Origin: JACCTU01 sp963809175
GTDB lineage: Bacteria; Actinomycetota; Thermoleophilia; Gaiellales; Gaiellaceae
NCBI GenBank assembly: GCA_963809175.1
Contig: CAWEIK010000003.1
Span: 248,001 to 312,000 of the forward strand
Length of the DNA: 64,000 nucleotides
Direction: 5' to 3'
Positions within the stretch are counted from its first letter, which is position 1; each line of letters opens with the position of its first letter. Positions 9,240 through 17,608 of this stretch are shown in pieces. The position numbers were made by a program, and so were the translations under genes. Under the pieces are notes generated by a model. The model made no database searches. It had not been told where the DNA came from and saw only the letters and a list, made by a program, of their open reading frames with translations.

Positions 9240-9982
9240 CAGTTGCCTCCCTCGCCGCCACGGAGTCCGTCGCGGAGGATCGTCCTGGTCGTTTCCAGGC
9301 TTTCGGGGCTGTCGACGGCGTCGACGACCGGCCTGAGCTGGAGCGTCCACTCGCCGTTGTGCTGGGTGTGCAGGAGCTTCTGGACCTGGGTGTCGGAGAT
9401 CGCGAGCAGCACGAACAGCTGGTTGCGGCCGGAGGCCCGGTCGAGCGACTTCGTCCCGGTCGCGCCGGCGGGCTTCAGCACTTCGATGTCGCGCAGCACG
9501 ATTCGCGTCGCCCAGACGTCGTTGTCGGGGTCGATCTTCAAGGTGGCGACGAGGTCGACCCGGTCGCCTGCCTTGAGCGTGCCGAAGAGCAGCTGGACGC
9601 TGTCACCCGGGAGGGCGACGGCGCGCATGTTCCCGGTCAGGCTCGAGCGGACGCCGATCTCGGTGGAGCTGCTGAACCGCTGCCGGCTGACCTGCTCACC
9701 GGCGTAGATCGGCTGCGAGACGACGAACTCCTCGAGCTGGGTCTTGTCGGACACCGCGCCGGGCGCGACGTTCCGTTGAGCGACCATGCGCGCTTCGACG
9801 CGGCCCAGAGCGGCTGCGCCGGAGGTGCCGGCCGGGATGTCGCTCGTGGCAACGAGGACCGAGACGTCTTCCTCGCCGTTCTGGACGCGCTTCTCGTAAC
9901 TCGTGACGTACATCATCGTCAGCAGCGCGGCGAAGGCGGCCAACACCACTGCAATGACGATGTTTCTGAGGCGGTATGTCAT
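9239..9982 (-). CDS. cpaB: Pilus assembly protein CpaB/RcpC
   Basis: A 247-aa protein with one N-terminal membrane helix (IVIAVVLAAFAALLTMMYV) and an extracytoplasmic SAF domain (VLVATSDIPAGTSG ... SQPIYAGEQVSRQRF) followed by an RcpC/CpaB core (VALPGDSVQLLFGTLKAGDRVDL). In diderms CpaB acts with the secretin; this locus has no secretin, so here it probably works at the outer face of the membrane. One-base overlap with cpaE. Confidence 0.88.
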   Translation of the reverse strand: MTYRLRNIVIAVVLAAFAALLTMMYVTSYEKRVQNGEEDVSVLVATSDIPAGTSGAAALGRVEARMVAQRNVAPGAVSDKTQLEEFVVSQPIYAGEQVSRQRFSSSTEIGVRSSLTGNMRAVALPGDSVQLLFGTLKAGDRVDLVATLKIDPDNDVWATRIVLRDIEVLKPAGATGTKSLDRASGRNQLFVLLAISDTQVQKLLHTQHNGEWTLQLRPVVDAVDSPESLETTRTILRDGLRGGEGGN

Positions 9983-10002
9983 TGCGATTTCCTTCCTATC
10001 GG

Positions 10003-10916
10003 TCAGTCGATGAGCGCAACTGAGCGCACACCGAAGTCGGTGGTGCCACCAGTGCCGTTGAGAGTGCCCTCCCAGATCACGCGGCTGAAGTAGCCGGAAA
10101 CGGTCCCGCCGTTTCCCTTTCCCATGAAGTCGGTGACGTAGAAGCCGACCCAGCCGATGACCTCGTACTCGAGGTTCGCGCCCTCTTCGCGGATCGTGCG
10201 ATAGACGGGGAAGAGCATCTCCGTGTTGAGGCGCTGGTCCATCGCGCCCTTGACGTCGGACGAGTTGAACTTGGCGCCGGGGTCGGAGTTGTACTGTCCG
10301 GGCCCCATCAAGCCGTCGTAGCCCTCGAGGATCCACTCGGAGAGGATCTTGGATCCGGTTCCACCATGGGAGTGGTCGAGGTTGAGCAGGCGGAATGCGC
10401 CCGGGTCCGACCTTCTCCATGTCGAGCGTGGTCGGGTTGGCTCGAGCCGAAGCACTTCAGCACCGGGCTGCAGTTGAGCAGCGGGTGCAGCCGGTCCACG
10501 CCGATCGGTGCAGCCCAGCGTGCCTCGCTCGGAACGCCTGCGCGAGCCTTGGCCGTCGAGCCGACCTCGACCGAGTCGATGCCGACGATCTTCGCGAAGA
10601 AGCTGTCCGCCGACCGGTCGACGTCGACGCTGATCGTGTCGCCGGCGAGGACCGTGGTCGAGAACGAGACGTCGCCGGCAAGGACTCCGCCACCGTTCTC
10701 ACCGGCGTACTCCAGCGCAAGCGCCTGAGCGGTGCCCTGATTCTCCGGAAGCGCCTGTGCGCCGGCGAGCGCGGCGGCGTCGGCGGCTCGCTGGGTGTCG
10801 CGATCTTCGCGCATCCATGAGCCGACGTCGATGACCGCAGCTGCAGAGCAGAGCAGAACCGTCAAGAAGAGAATGGTGAGTACCGCAGCCTGGCCGTGTT
10901 CGCGTCTCATGATCAC
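10003..10916 (-). CDS. tadG: TadG-like pseudopilin-associated membrane protein (two apparent frameshifts)
   Basis: The N-terminus (EHGQAAVLTILFLTVLLCSAAAVIDVGSWM) is the typical Tad/TadG prepilin-like helix, followed by RDTQRAADAAALAGAQALP, the TadG signature. The C-terminal 130 residues (NLDHSHGGTGSKILSEW ... GGTVSGYFSRVIWEG ... VRSVALID) form the extracellular part. Single extra bases near 10432 and 10402 split the gene; the middle piece reads TLDMEKVGPG. Corrected length is about 303 aa. It overlaps tadE by 4 nt (ATGA). Confidence 0.8.
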
Positions 10917-11332
10917 TCCAAGCGCTCAGTCGTGACGCTCGTCAGGGTGCCGTTTACGACAGGCAGCCCGAGAACCTCGATGGAATAGGGGTAGTTGACG
11001 GTGCAGCTGACGTCGCTGCCCGCTGCGTCCCAGTCGTCGGCGTCGCACGTGACGAAAGCGTCAGCGTCCACGAGGTCGTCGTCGAGACCGTTGGCGGCAT
11101 TGCGGGCGGCAGCCTCGGCGGCGGCCCCCGAGTCGCCGACGAAGCGGCTGACGGCGGCCTTGCGGGCGCCGACGCGCGATGCGTCGGTGACCGTGATGTA
11201 GTCGTGGAAGACGACCCCGAACTGGATGATCCCGAACAGGATCAGGCAGAGCACGGGCAGCATGACCGCGAACTCGACGAGCGTCTGTCCGCTCTCGCCG
11301 CTAGGTCGCTCCTGATGTCTCTTTACTGCCAT
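10913..11332 (-). CDS. tadE: TadE-like minor pilin
   Basis: A 139-aa protein with the TadE pattern: a short polar leader with GESGQTLVEFAVMLPVLCLI (prepilin-type G-x4-E before a hydrophobic helix), then DYITVTDASRVGARKAA and a small extracellular domain with a probable disulfide (Cys in FVTCDADDW and DVSCTVNY). The leader would be processed by a TadV-type peptidase, which is not in this window. It is separated from flp by a strong hairpin terminator. Confidence 0.9.
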   Translation of the reverse strand: MAVKRHQERPSGESGQTLVEFAVMLPVLCLILFGIIQFGVVFHDYITVTDASRVGARKAAVSRFVGDSGAAAEAAARNAANGLDDDLVDADAFVTCDADDWDAAGSDVSCTVNYPYSIEVLGLPVVNGTLTSVTTERLE

Positions 11333-11374
11333 TGCTCCTCGATGTCGGTGTCGTCGAAACTTGGAAAAGAACTT

Positions 11375-11400
11375 GGCGGGCCCCAGGGGAGGGGCCCGCC
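11375..11400 (-). terminator. Hairpin terminator/attenuator between flp and tadE
   Basis: Perfect 10-bp stem GGCGGGCCCC/GGGGCCCGCC with a 6-nt loop. Read from the minus strand it lies 15 nt after the flp stop and is followed by AAGTTCTTTTCC. It should make flp mRNA abundant and let only part of transcription continue into tadE and the assembly genes. Confidence 0.75.
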
Positions 11401-11415
11401 ACGTTTTGTTGCGGC

Positions 11416-11598
11416 TTAGCCGTTAATCACGTCGGTCACGTCGTCGAGCCGACCCGTGATTGCAAGCACGAGGAAGCCGAGCGCCGTGATGACAACGGCG
11501 GCGATGACGGTCAGGATCACGGCGTACTCAGCCATGGTCTGACCCTCCTCGCGGCGCGCGAACGCGCTGAACATGGTGAACCAATTACGAAGCGTCAT
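11416..11598 (-). CDS. flp: Flp/Fap-type major pilin
   Basis: A 60-aa class III prepilin. Residues 16-25 read REEGQTMAEY: Gly19 is the probable prepilin peptidase cleavage site and Glu24 is the conserved Glu5 of the mature pilin. A single hydrophobic helix follows (AVILTVIAAVVITALGFLVL) and a short polar tail. I chose ATG at 11598 rather than GTG at 11610 because GGGAGGTG, 8 nt before this ATG, is a strong ribosome binding site that overlaps the GTG. That site is also the 3' arm of a long inverted repeat. Confidence 0.93.
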   Translation of the reverse strand: MTLRNWFTMFSAFARREEGQTMAEYAVILTVIAAVVITALGFLVLAITGRLDDVTDVING

Positions 11599-11600
11599 TT

Positions 11601-11688
11601 GCAGATTCACCTCCCTTCATGTGAGGTTCGGGTGCACTCCGAAAGACGCTGCGACTTGCACACCGGGAAACCGGGAAGGTGAATCTGC
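11601..11688 (-). promoter_or_regulatory. Structured flp leader that can sequester the Shine-Dalgarno
   Basis: On the minus strand GCAGATTCACCTTCCC (11688 to 11673) is complementary, with one bulged base, to GGGAGGTGAATCTGC (11615 to 11601), which holds the flp ribosome binding site. The 57-nt spacer can fold further (GGTT...GAACC and TGCA...TGCA near its ends), giving one long stem. Such pairing would block translation unless disrupted by a ligand, protein, temperature or alternative fold. I do not recognise a known riboswitch class. Confidence 0.6.
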
Positions 11689-11998
11689 TGGCGTGAGAGT
11701 GACTTCTCGCTGGCAACGTGTGCGGTCACGCTTTTCAAACTCCCTTGGGTTTCCTGGCGGCCGCAACGCCTGTGGTCTGTTACCTGCGATTCATCGTGCA
11801 ACTGTCGTCGCCGTTAGACCCCCCAAAAGGGGCATCTCTACGTGCGGTGTCTCGAAGATCACCCCGATGAGGGAGAAACGCCGTCGCGTATCGACGCGAT
11901 AAGTGAGTAGTCCGCGCGGCCGCGGATGAACAAGTTCAGTTGGTCAAGCACGCGTTAGAGCAGCGGACTCTGCGCCCAATCAAGGGAGCGAAACCGAG
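11689..11998. other. Intergenic region between the divergent flp operon and peptidase gene
   Basis: About 310 nt with no convincing coding sequence. It must contain the flp promoter (minus) and the promoter of the plus-strand peptidase gene. Visible structure: CCCCAAAAGGGG at 11821-11832 and, in flp orientation, a possible stem GCGTGA/TCACGC further upstream in the leader. No confident promoter boxes were found. Confidence 0.4.
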
Positions 11999-13498
11999 AT
12001 GGATACGAACGACGGATTTCGGAAGCTGGTTGTCCGAGTCGTGCTCTTCGTTCTGATCGGGTGGGCCGTCGCACTTATGCGCGCAGTCCGCCGCGAGCGG
12101 GGCTGGGACGACTGGACGGATACGAATCGCCAATGGAAGCCGGCGCCACTGCCGATCGAGACCGACGAGCAGCCCGCCAAACGGCATCGGTTCCGTGCAC
12201 ACAAGCTTGCGACGAGCATGGCGTTCGTCGTTGTCTTCTTCGCCGCCGCCTCGTTCACCGCAGGCGCCGGCGACATGGTTGCGAAGGCTTTCGACCCCGC
12301 GCGCTGCGCGGCACTGATGCAGGTCACCGGCGAAGACGACTCCGTCTGCGCCGACATGTTGCAGGACGAGGCCGCACCTGAAGCGATGCCGCTTCCGGAG
12401 CCGGTCGCCGCCCCCGAGGCAGCCGAGCCGGCCGAGCCGGCCTCGGAGCTCCCCGCGGAGCTCGCCGACGACCTCGCCGCCGGCGAGGCCGGTGCAGACC
12501 TCGAGTCGGCGTCCGCCGCCGACGCGTCCCTGGCCGACGCTCCCGAGCAGTCGGCGCCCGGCGCGGATGCTTCTGCCGGCGCAGCTCCCGCTGCGAACGA
12601 TCCGGAGTCGTACGTCCTCGCGCCCGAGCCGTCAGAGGCCGCCGCTCCGGCGAAGAACGACACGCGCCACTGGGTGGTCAAGCGTGCGAAGGAGTCGAAG
12701 CTCGCCGCTGACGTCGTCGAAGACGAAGGCGGAGCACCGACCGTGTGGCTGAACCGCGCACTGCCGGACCCGACGCCGCCTGCCAAGCGCCTGTCACCCG
12801 CGTTCGCGAAGAACCTTCAGCGGATCTCGGGGAACAACGGTGTGAGCTGGTCGCTCGTCCTCGGTGTCCTTCGCGCTGAAGGCGCACGGGACCGCGTTCC
12901 GGCAACCGTTCGCGAGCTGAACGCGCTTGCGCGTGGCCTCAGCCAGCGTGGCGCGGCGGACAGCGAGTGGAACGCCGCTCTGTCACTGTCCGGTCGCACC
13001 GCGTTCGCCGACCGCGCCGTGGCGCTTGCGCGCTACAACCGCGTCGTCGGTCTGAAGGCACTGGTCAACGGCCTCGAGGCCGAGAAGGAGACGCTCGGTG
13101 AGCGGCTGCTCCTCGACCCGCGGATCACGATGTACGGCGGCGGTCGCGAGGACGTCACCGAGAACAGGATCGACGTCCGCGTGGTCGTGCTGATCTCGTA
13201 CCTCGCGGAGTCGTACGGCGAGGTGACCATCTCGAGCCTGTTCAGCGGTCACCGCAAGTACGCACGGCCGGGTGTCGTCTCCGCGCACATCTACGGCCAG
13301 GCTGTGGACATCGCGAGCGTCGGCAAGCTGTCGATCGCCGGACACCAGCAGCCGGGAAGCGTCACCGAGAAGGCCGTCCGCTCGATCCTGATGCTGCCGG
13401 TCGAGCTCCAGCCGCGACAGGTCATTTCGCTGCTCGGTCTCGGCGGTGCGTCGTTCCCGATGGCCGACCACCACGACCACATCCACGTCGGGTTCTAG
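11999..13498 (+). CDS. Membrane-anchored LAS-type (M15/M74-like) peptidase
   Basis: A 499-aa protein with two N-terminal hydrophobic segments (about residues 10-28 and 70-90), an Ala/Pro/Glu-rich linker (about 120-225) and a C-terminal domain from about residue 265. The end carries the LAS zinc-peptidase pattern: SAHIYGQAVDIA (H-x6-D) and DHHDHIHVGF (H-x-H). Known LAS enzymes cleave peptidoglycan cross-links or stem peptides. Residues 270-370 (LQRISGNNGVSWSLVLGVLR) form an unassigned helical region. ATG at 11999 follows AAGGGAG. It is divergent from the pilus operon and 4 nt ahead of the DUF192 gene, so a role in opening the wall for pili is possible but inferred. Confidence 0.72.
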   Translation: MDTNDGFRKLVVRVVLFVLIGWAVALMRAVRRERGWDDWTDTNRQWKPAPLPIETDEQPAKRHRFRAHKLATSMAFVVVFFAAASFTAGAGDMVAKAFDPARCAALMQVTGEDDSVCADMLQDEAAPEAMPLPEPVAAPEAAEPAEPASELPAELADDLAAGEAGADLESASAADASLADAPEQSAPGADASAGAAPAANDPESYVLAPEPSEAAAPAKNDTRHWVVKRAKESKLAADVVEDEGGAPTVWLNRALPDPTPPAKRLSPAFAKNLQRISGNNGVSWSLVLGVLRAEGARDRVPATVRELNALARGLSQRGAADSEWNAALSLSGRTAFADRAVALARYNRVVGLKALVNGLEAEKETLGERLLLDPRITMYGGGREDVTENRIDVRVVVLISYLAESYGEVTISSLFSGHRKYARPGVVSAHIYGQAVDIASVGKLSIAGHQQPGSVTEKAVRSILMLPVELQPRQVISLLGLGGASFPMADHHDHIHVGF

Positions 13499-13502
13499 GA
13501 CG

Positions 13503-14015
13503 ATGAGTCGCCATCAGGTCACCGCGCAGGTCGACGAACGTAGCGTTTGCGAGCGATGCGACGTCGCTGATCATCTTGTGGCTCGCATGCGTGGCCTCCT
13601 CGGCCGCTCGGATCTTCCGCAGGGCGAAGGAGTTCTCCTTCGCCCTGCGGGCTCCATCCACACCTTCTTCATGCGCTTCCCGATCGACGTCGTCTTCCTG
13701 AACGAGGAGGACGTCGTCGTCAAGGTCGTTCACCGGCTGCCGCCGTGGCGTGCAGCGGGCATGAAGGGTGCGCGATCGGTGCTCGAGCTGGCCGCCGGCG
13801 AGGTGGAGTCCCGACGGATCGAGGTCGGATCGGCGATGCAGTTCGATCCGCCGTCACGCGGGCACATCGCGCTGCGGGAAGCCGCGCAGACGATGTCGGA
13901 GTACGTGATCGTGCTCTTCGTGGTCAGCGCGACGGTCATGGCTGCGCTCGCGTTCATGTCCGGCGTCCTCGGGATGCTGATCCAGCTCGCGGCCGACATC
14001 CTCGGCTCCGGGTAG
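13503..14015 (+). CDS. DUF192 protein with a C-terminal Flp pilin-like helix
   Basis: 170 aa. Residues 1-115 are a DUF192/COG1430 domain (ARMRGLLGRSDLPQGEGVLL, SIHTFFMRFPIDVVFLNEED, ARSVLELAAGEV). Residues 126-170 resemble the pilin encoded by flp: QTMSEY at 129-134 matches QTMAEY of the pilin, followed by a similar hydrophobic helix and short tail. No signal peptide precedes DUF192. There is no stop between the parts and the frame is clean. If a prepilin peptidase acts before the helix, the DUF192 part would be released in the cytoplasm and act as a giant leader. Function unknown. Confidence 0.82.
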   Translation: MSRHQVTAQVDERSVCERCDVADHLVARMRGLLGRSDLPQGEGVLLRPAGSIHTFFMRFPIDVVFLNEEDVVVKVVHRLPPWRAAGMKGARSVLELAAGEVESRRIEVGSAMQFDPPSRGHIALREAAQTMSEYVIVLFVVSATVMAALAFMSGVLGMLIQLAADILGSG

Positions 14016-14021
14016 ACAAAA

Positions 14022-14038
14022 CCCCGCCTGGGGCGGGG
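14022..14038 (+). terminator. Hairpin terminator
   Basis: Stem CCCCGCC/GGCGGGG with a 3-nt loop, 7 nt after the DUF192 stop and preceded by AAAA. It also lies just downstream of the minus-strand tRNA and may serve both. Confidence 0.65.
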
Positions 14039-14050
14039 CTTCCGGAGAGA

Positions 14051-14121
14051 CTGCGGGGCTAGGATTCGAACCTAGACTACTCGGTCCAGAGCCGAGCGTC
14101 CTACCATTAGACGACCCCGCA
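14051..14121 (-). tRNA. tRNA-Gln (anticodon CTG)
   Basis: On the minus strand the acceptor stem TGCGGGG/CCCCGCA closes a cloverleaf with D-arm TAATGGTAGGAC, anticodon stem CTCGG/CCGAG, loop CTCTGGA (anticodon CTG, codon CAG) and T-arm TAGGTTCGAATCCTA. Length is 71 nt; CCA is not encoded. Confidence 0.95.
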
Positions 14122-14142
14122 AAGGGTCGTCCAGTGTAGCGC

Positions 14143-15024
14143 CTAGGTTTCGAGGCGGTACACGGAGACGAGGCTCTTCTCGGCCTCCGTGTCGATGTGT
14201 GCGACCACTTCGACGTACGGCTCGAGACCCGACCCGGTGAGCTTCGCCTTCAGCACCTCGTCGACCTGGAAGATCCCCGACGAGTTGTTCATGACGATCT
14301 CGATCTTGACCGGGCGCTCGTCGCCGTCGGTCACGATCACGTCTTCGATCGCGGCCGCCGACAGCGAGTGGATCGAAACGCGGCCGCGCTCGAACGGGAT
14401 GCGCGAGCGGCCCTGCTCCATGTCGAGCGCGTCCGCGACGCGCACGATCCCGGCTTCCAGGGTCAGCGGCTTTCCGTACTCCCGGTGGCTCGTGATCATC
14501 TGCAGCACCTCGCTCACGAGCACCGTGCGCTCGGGCTCGTCGTAGAGCCCTTCGAGCAGCTGCTGGAGCTTCGGCTGGGCGAGGAAGAGGCTGAAGTCTT
14601 CGTGACCGTCGCGGTGCACCGACATCCCGATGCAGTGCGTCAGCGCGCCGAGCGTGACCGCGAGCTCGGAGTCGTCGTTCGTCATCCCGTAGTCGCGGAC
14701 GATCGAGGGCTCGACCCCGTGCTTGGTGAGCTGCCGGTGGAGCTTGAGCGCGATGTTCGCGACGATCTGGATGTGCACCCACGAGTGGTCGTTGATCTCG
14801 AGGCGCCCGACCGCGTTGACGTTGGCGACGTGCCACCACGCCTTGAGCTGCGTGTCGTTGTTGACCCGCTCGATCAACGTGCGCAGCTTGCGGTTCGCAC
14901 GCGACGGGACGTTGATGCGCATCCGCGCGACCGCTTCGGCGGGCGTGAGCTTGATCTCGTGCTCGGCCTCGTCGGAGGCCGGGGACTCGATTCGCTCCTC
15001 GGTTTCGGGATCGAGGCCGCTCAC
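14143..15024 (-). CDS. HD-superfamily metal-dependent phosphohydrolase
   Basis: 293 aa. HD-domain signatures are visible: HSWVHIQIVANIAL (His), GALTHCIGMSVHRDGHED (His and Asp), ITSHREYGKPLTLEAGIVRV ending in ADALDMEQGRSRIPF. The C-terminal 90 residues (VKIEIVMNNSSGIFQVDEVL) form a small alpha/beta domain seen in archaeal-type HD proteins. The substrate is not predictable. The first 35 residues are acidic and probably disordered. GTG at 15024 is the likely start. It is followed on the minus strand by the tRNA. Confidence 0.72.
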   Translation of the reverse strand: MSGLDPETEERIESPASDEAEHEIKLTPAEAVARMRINVPSRANRKLRTLIERVNNDTQLKAWWHVANVNAVGRLEINDHSWVHIQIVANIALKLHRQLTKHGVEPSIVRDYGMTNDDSELAVTLGALTHCIGMSVHRDGHEDFSLFLAQPKLQQLLEGLYDEPERTVLVSEVLQMITSHREYGKPLTLEAGIVRVADALDMEQGRSRIPFERGRVSIHSLSAAAIEDVIVTDGDERPVKIEIVMNNSSGIFQVDEVLKAKLTGSGLEPYVEVVAHIDTEAEKSLVSVYRLET

Positions 15025-15035
15025 GCCTCGAAACC

Positions 15036-15779
15036 CTACTCGGGGGCGGTCGGGCCGTCGCTCGGCGGCGGCGGCGGCGGCGGCGACGCCGGGAACGCCT
15101 CGGCGGCGGGTGCAGGTTCCGCCGTCCGACCCTGCGCGAGCGCGAAGTACATCAGCGTCCAGGCGACGGCGACGAACGGGACGACCAGCGTGTTCGAGAT
15201 CACGTCGGCGACGAAGGTGTCGATGTCGTCGGGGAGCCAGAAGGTGAGGAGGCCGACGACGATGCTCGCGGCGATCACTGCGGCGATCGTGATCACGATC
15301 ACGCCGAACACGCTCCACCCGTTCCCCCTGACGAGCTCGCGGCTGCGGCCGAACGACTCGCCGGCCGACTTGCCCTCGAGCACGATCGTCGGGACGATCA
15401 GCGACCAGATGGTCAGGAGGAAGAGCCCGGGAACGATCAGCAGGATGAGCCCGAGCGCGATTCCGAGCCCGGCGAGGATGCCCGCGACGATCAGGGCGGG
15501 GAGGCGCGGCTGCACCCGCGAGAACAGTTCCCCGATGGTGAGGTCCTGCTTGCCGTCGCGGACGTCCCGGACGGCCTCGACGAGTGCTCCCTGGAGCCAG
15601 AAGGTGCCGACGATGCTGGCGAGCCCGCTGATCAGCAGCCCGAGCCACCCGAGAATGAACCCGAGCACGAGCGTGATCAGGCCGAGCACGAGGTAGACGA
15701 TCAGCGCGAGCGGCGCGAAGGTGCGCCAGTGGCCCTTGTAGAGCTCCCACGCTTCGCGAACGATTGCCCCGGGCTGCAT
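15036..15779 (-). CDS. Polytopic membrane protein, function unknown
   Basis: 247 aa with about five to six membrane helices (FAPLALIVYLVLGLITLVLG, ASIVGTFWLQGALVEAV, IVAGILAGLGIALGLILLIV, IVITIAAVIAASIVVGLLTF, SNTLVVPFVAVAWTLMYFAL) and a Pro/Ala-rich cytoplasmic tail. The phrase FSRVQPRLPALI ... PTIVLEGKSAGESFGRSREL resembles the membrane domain found in GlpQ-associated proteins and YciC-like families. It lies 11 nt upstream of the HD gene and may be co-transcribed with it. No catalytic motif. Confidence 0.65.
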   Translation of the reverse strand: MQPGAIVREAWELYKGHWRTFAPLALIVYLVLGLITLVLGFILGWLGLLISGLASIVGTFWLQGALVEAVRDVRDGKQDLTIGELFSRVQPRLPALIVAGILAGLGIALGLILLIVPGLFLLTIWSLIVPTIVLEGKSAGESFGRSRELVRGNGWSVFGVIVITIAAVIAASIVVGLLTFWLPDDIDTFVADVISNTLVVPFVAVAWTLMYFALAQGRTAEPAPAAEAFPASPPPPPPPSDGPTAPE

Positions 15780-15800
15780 TAGGCGCGGGACACTAACAGG

Positions 15801-17571
15801 TCAGGCGACTTCCGCCCAATCGCCGTAGAGCGACGTGTAGAGCCCCTGCTTCGCCATCAGCTCGTCGTGCGTGCCCTGCTCGACGACCTTGCCGTGCTCG
15901 AGCACGACGATCAGGTCGGCGTCGCGGATCGTCGAGAGGCGGTGGGCGATGATGAACGCGGTCCGGCCGGCGAGGAGCCGCCGAAGGGCTCCCTCGATCC
16001 GCCGCTCGGTCCCGATGTCGACCGAGCGACGTCGCCTCGTCGAGGATCAGGATCCGCGGGTTCGCGAGCAGCGCGCGCGCGAAGGCGACGAGCTGGCGCT
16101 GGCCGAGCGACAGGCGAGTGCCGCGCTCCTGGAGGTTCGTCTCGTAGCCGTCCTCGAGCCGCATCACGAAGTCGTGCGCGCCGACGGCCTGGGCCGCGGC
16201 GACGATCTCCTCGGGGCTCGCGTCCGGGTTGCCGAAGGCGATGTTGTCGCGGACGGTGCCCGCGAACAGGAACCCTTCCTGCGGGACGATCCCGAGCTGG
16301 CGGCGGAGCGACTCCTGCGTCACCGTCGTCGTGTCGATCCCGTCGATCGTGATCCGTCCCTCGGTCGGGTCGTAGAAGCGGGCGAGCAGCTTCGCGATCG
16401 TCGACTTGCCGGCGCCGGTGTGGCCGACGAGCGCGACGGTCGTGCCGGGCGCGATGTCGAGGTCGATCCCGTGCAGCACTTCGGGCCCGGTCCCGTACTT
16501 GAACCTGACGTTCTCGAACGCGACGCGGCCGTCGATCGGCGGCAGCGCACGCGCGTCGGGAGCGTCGCGCACCTCGGGCTCCTCGTCGAGCACGCCGAGG
16601 ATCTTGTCGAGCGCAGCGACCGCAGCGAGGAACGTGTTGTAGAGCTGCGACAGCTGCTGCACCGGGTCGAAGAAGTTCGAGACGTAGAGGATGAACGCGA
16701 ACAGCACGCCGGGCGTGGTCTGCCCGTCGAAGACGAGCCAGCCGCCGAAGCCGAGCACGATCGCCGTCGCAGCCGCGGAGAGGAAGTCGACGAAGGGGAA
16801 GTAGAGGCCGTTCAGGACGACGGTTTCCTGGTTCGCCGCCCGGTAGTGCGAGTTCACTTCCTCGAAGCGCTGCTGGTTCCGCGGCTCGCGCGTGAAGGCC
16901 TGCACGACGCGCATCCCCGCGATGTCCTCGGCGAGCGTCGCCGTCACGAGCCCGAGGCGCTCGCGCACCTGCGTGTACGCGCGCGCCGAGCGCACGCGGA
17001 AGACGCGCGTGGCGACGATGAGCGCGGGGATCACGGTCACCGTCGCGAGCGCGAGCTTCCAGTCGAGGTAGAAGAGGATGATCGTCGTCCCGATCAACAC
17101 CAGCGTGCTCTGGACGAGCGTCGTCACGCCGTCGGTGACGAGCTGGTCGAGCGCGTCGACGTCGTTCGTCAGCCGGCTGATCACGACGCCTGCGCGGTTG
17201 CGCTCGTAGAAGCCGAGCGAGAGCCGCTGCAGGTGGCGGAAGAGGTCGTTGCGAAGGTCGGCGAGGATCCGCTCGCCCGTCCAGCCGGTGAAGTACGTCT
17301 GCAGCGCCCCGGTCACGAGGCTGGCGAGCCCCGCGGCGATCATCAGCAAGACGGTGATCGTCAGCAGCCGGAGGTCGCCTTGCCGGACGCCGTCGTCGAT
17401 CGCGTACCGCGTCAGGAACGGCGGGATGAGGAACGTGGCCGTCGCGAGGAGGAGCGAGACGATCGCGAGGGTCGTGCGGAGCCGATAGCGCTTCGTGTAG
17501 CGCGCGAGGAAGCGGATCCGCCGCAGCGTCGCGCGCCACGACCAGTCGCGCACGTCCGCGCCGCGCTGCAT
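15801..17571 (-). CDS. ABC exporter half-transporter with canonical ATPase site (one apparent frameshift)
   Basis: Type IV (MsbA/TM287-like) half-exporter: six membrane helices in residues 20-310, then the nucleotide-binding domain with Walker A GHTGAGKSTIAKLL, Q-loop IVPQEGFLF, signature LSLGQRQLVAFARAL, Walker B ILILDEATS and, after a one-base insertion near 16028, SVDIGTERRI and the H-loop IIAHRLSTIRDADLI. The true end is GDWAEVA at 15801. Corrected length is about 589 aa. The catalytic Glu is present here, unlike in the partner gene upstream. Substrate unknown. Confidence 0.88.
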
Positions 17572-17608
17572 GCGTGCGAGAGTGGCCCGCCGGGCTGCCA
17601 GACGCGCA

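Noticed and set aside
11930..11990. tRNA-like string (GTTCAGTTGGT ... TAGAGCAGCGGACTC)
   Set aside because: It resembles D-arm and anticodon-stem text, but no acceptor, anticodon or T-arm pairing can be drawn. Probably chance or a very old remnant.
11601..11998. Known c-di-GMP (GEMM) or c-di-AMP (ydaO) riboswitch upstream of flp or the peptidase
   Set aside because: I looked on both strands for the conserved cores of these classes and did not find them; only the generic SD-sequestering repeat is supported.
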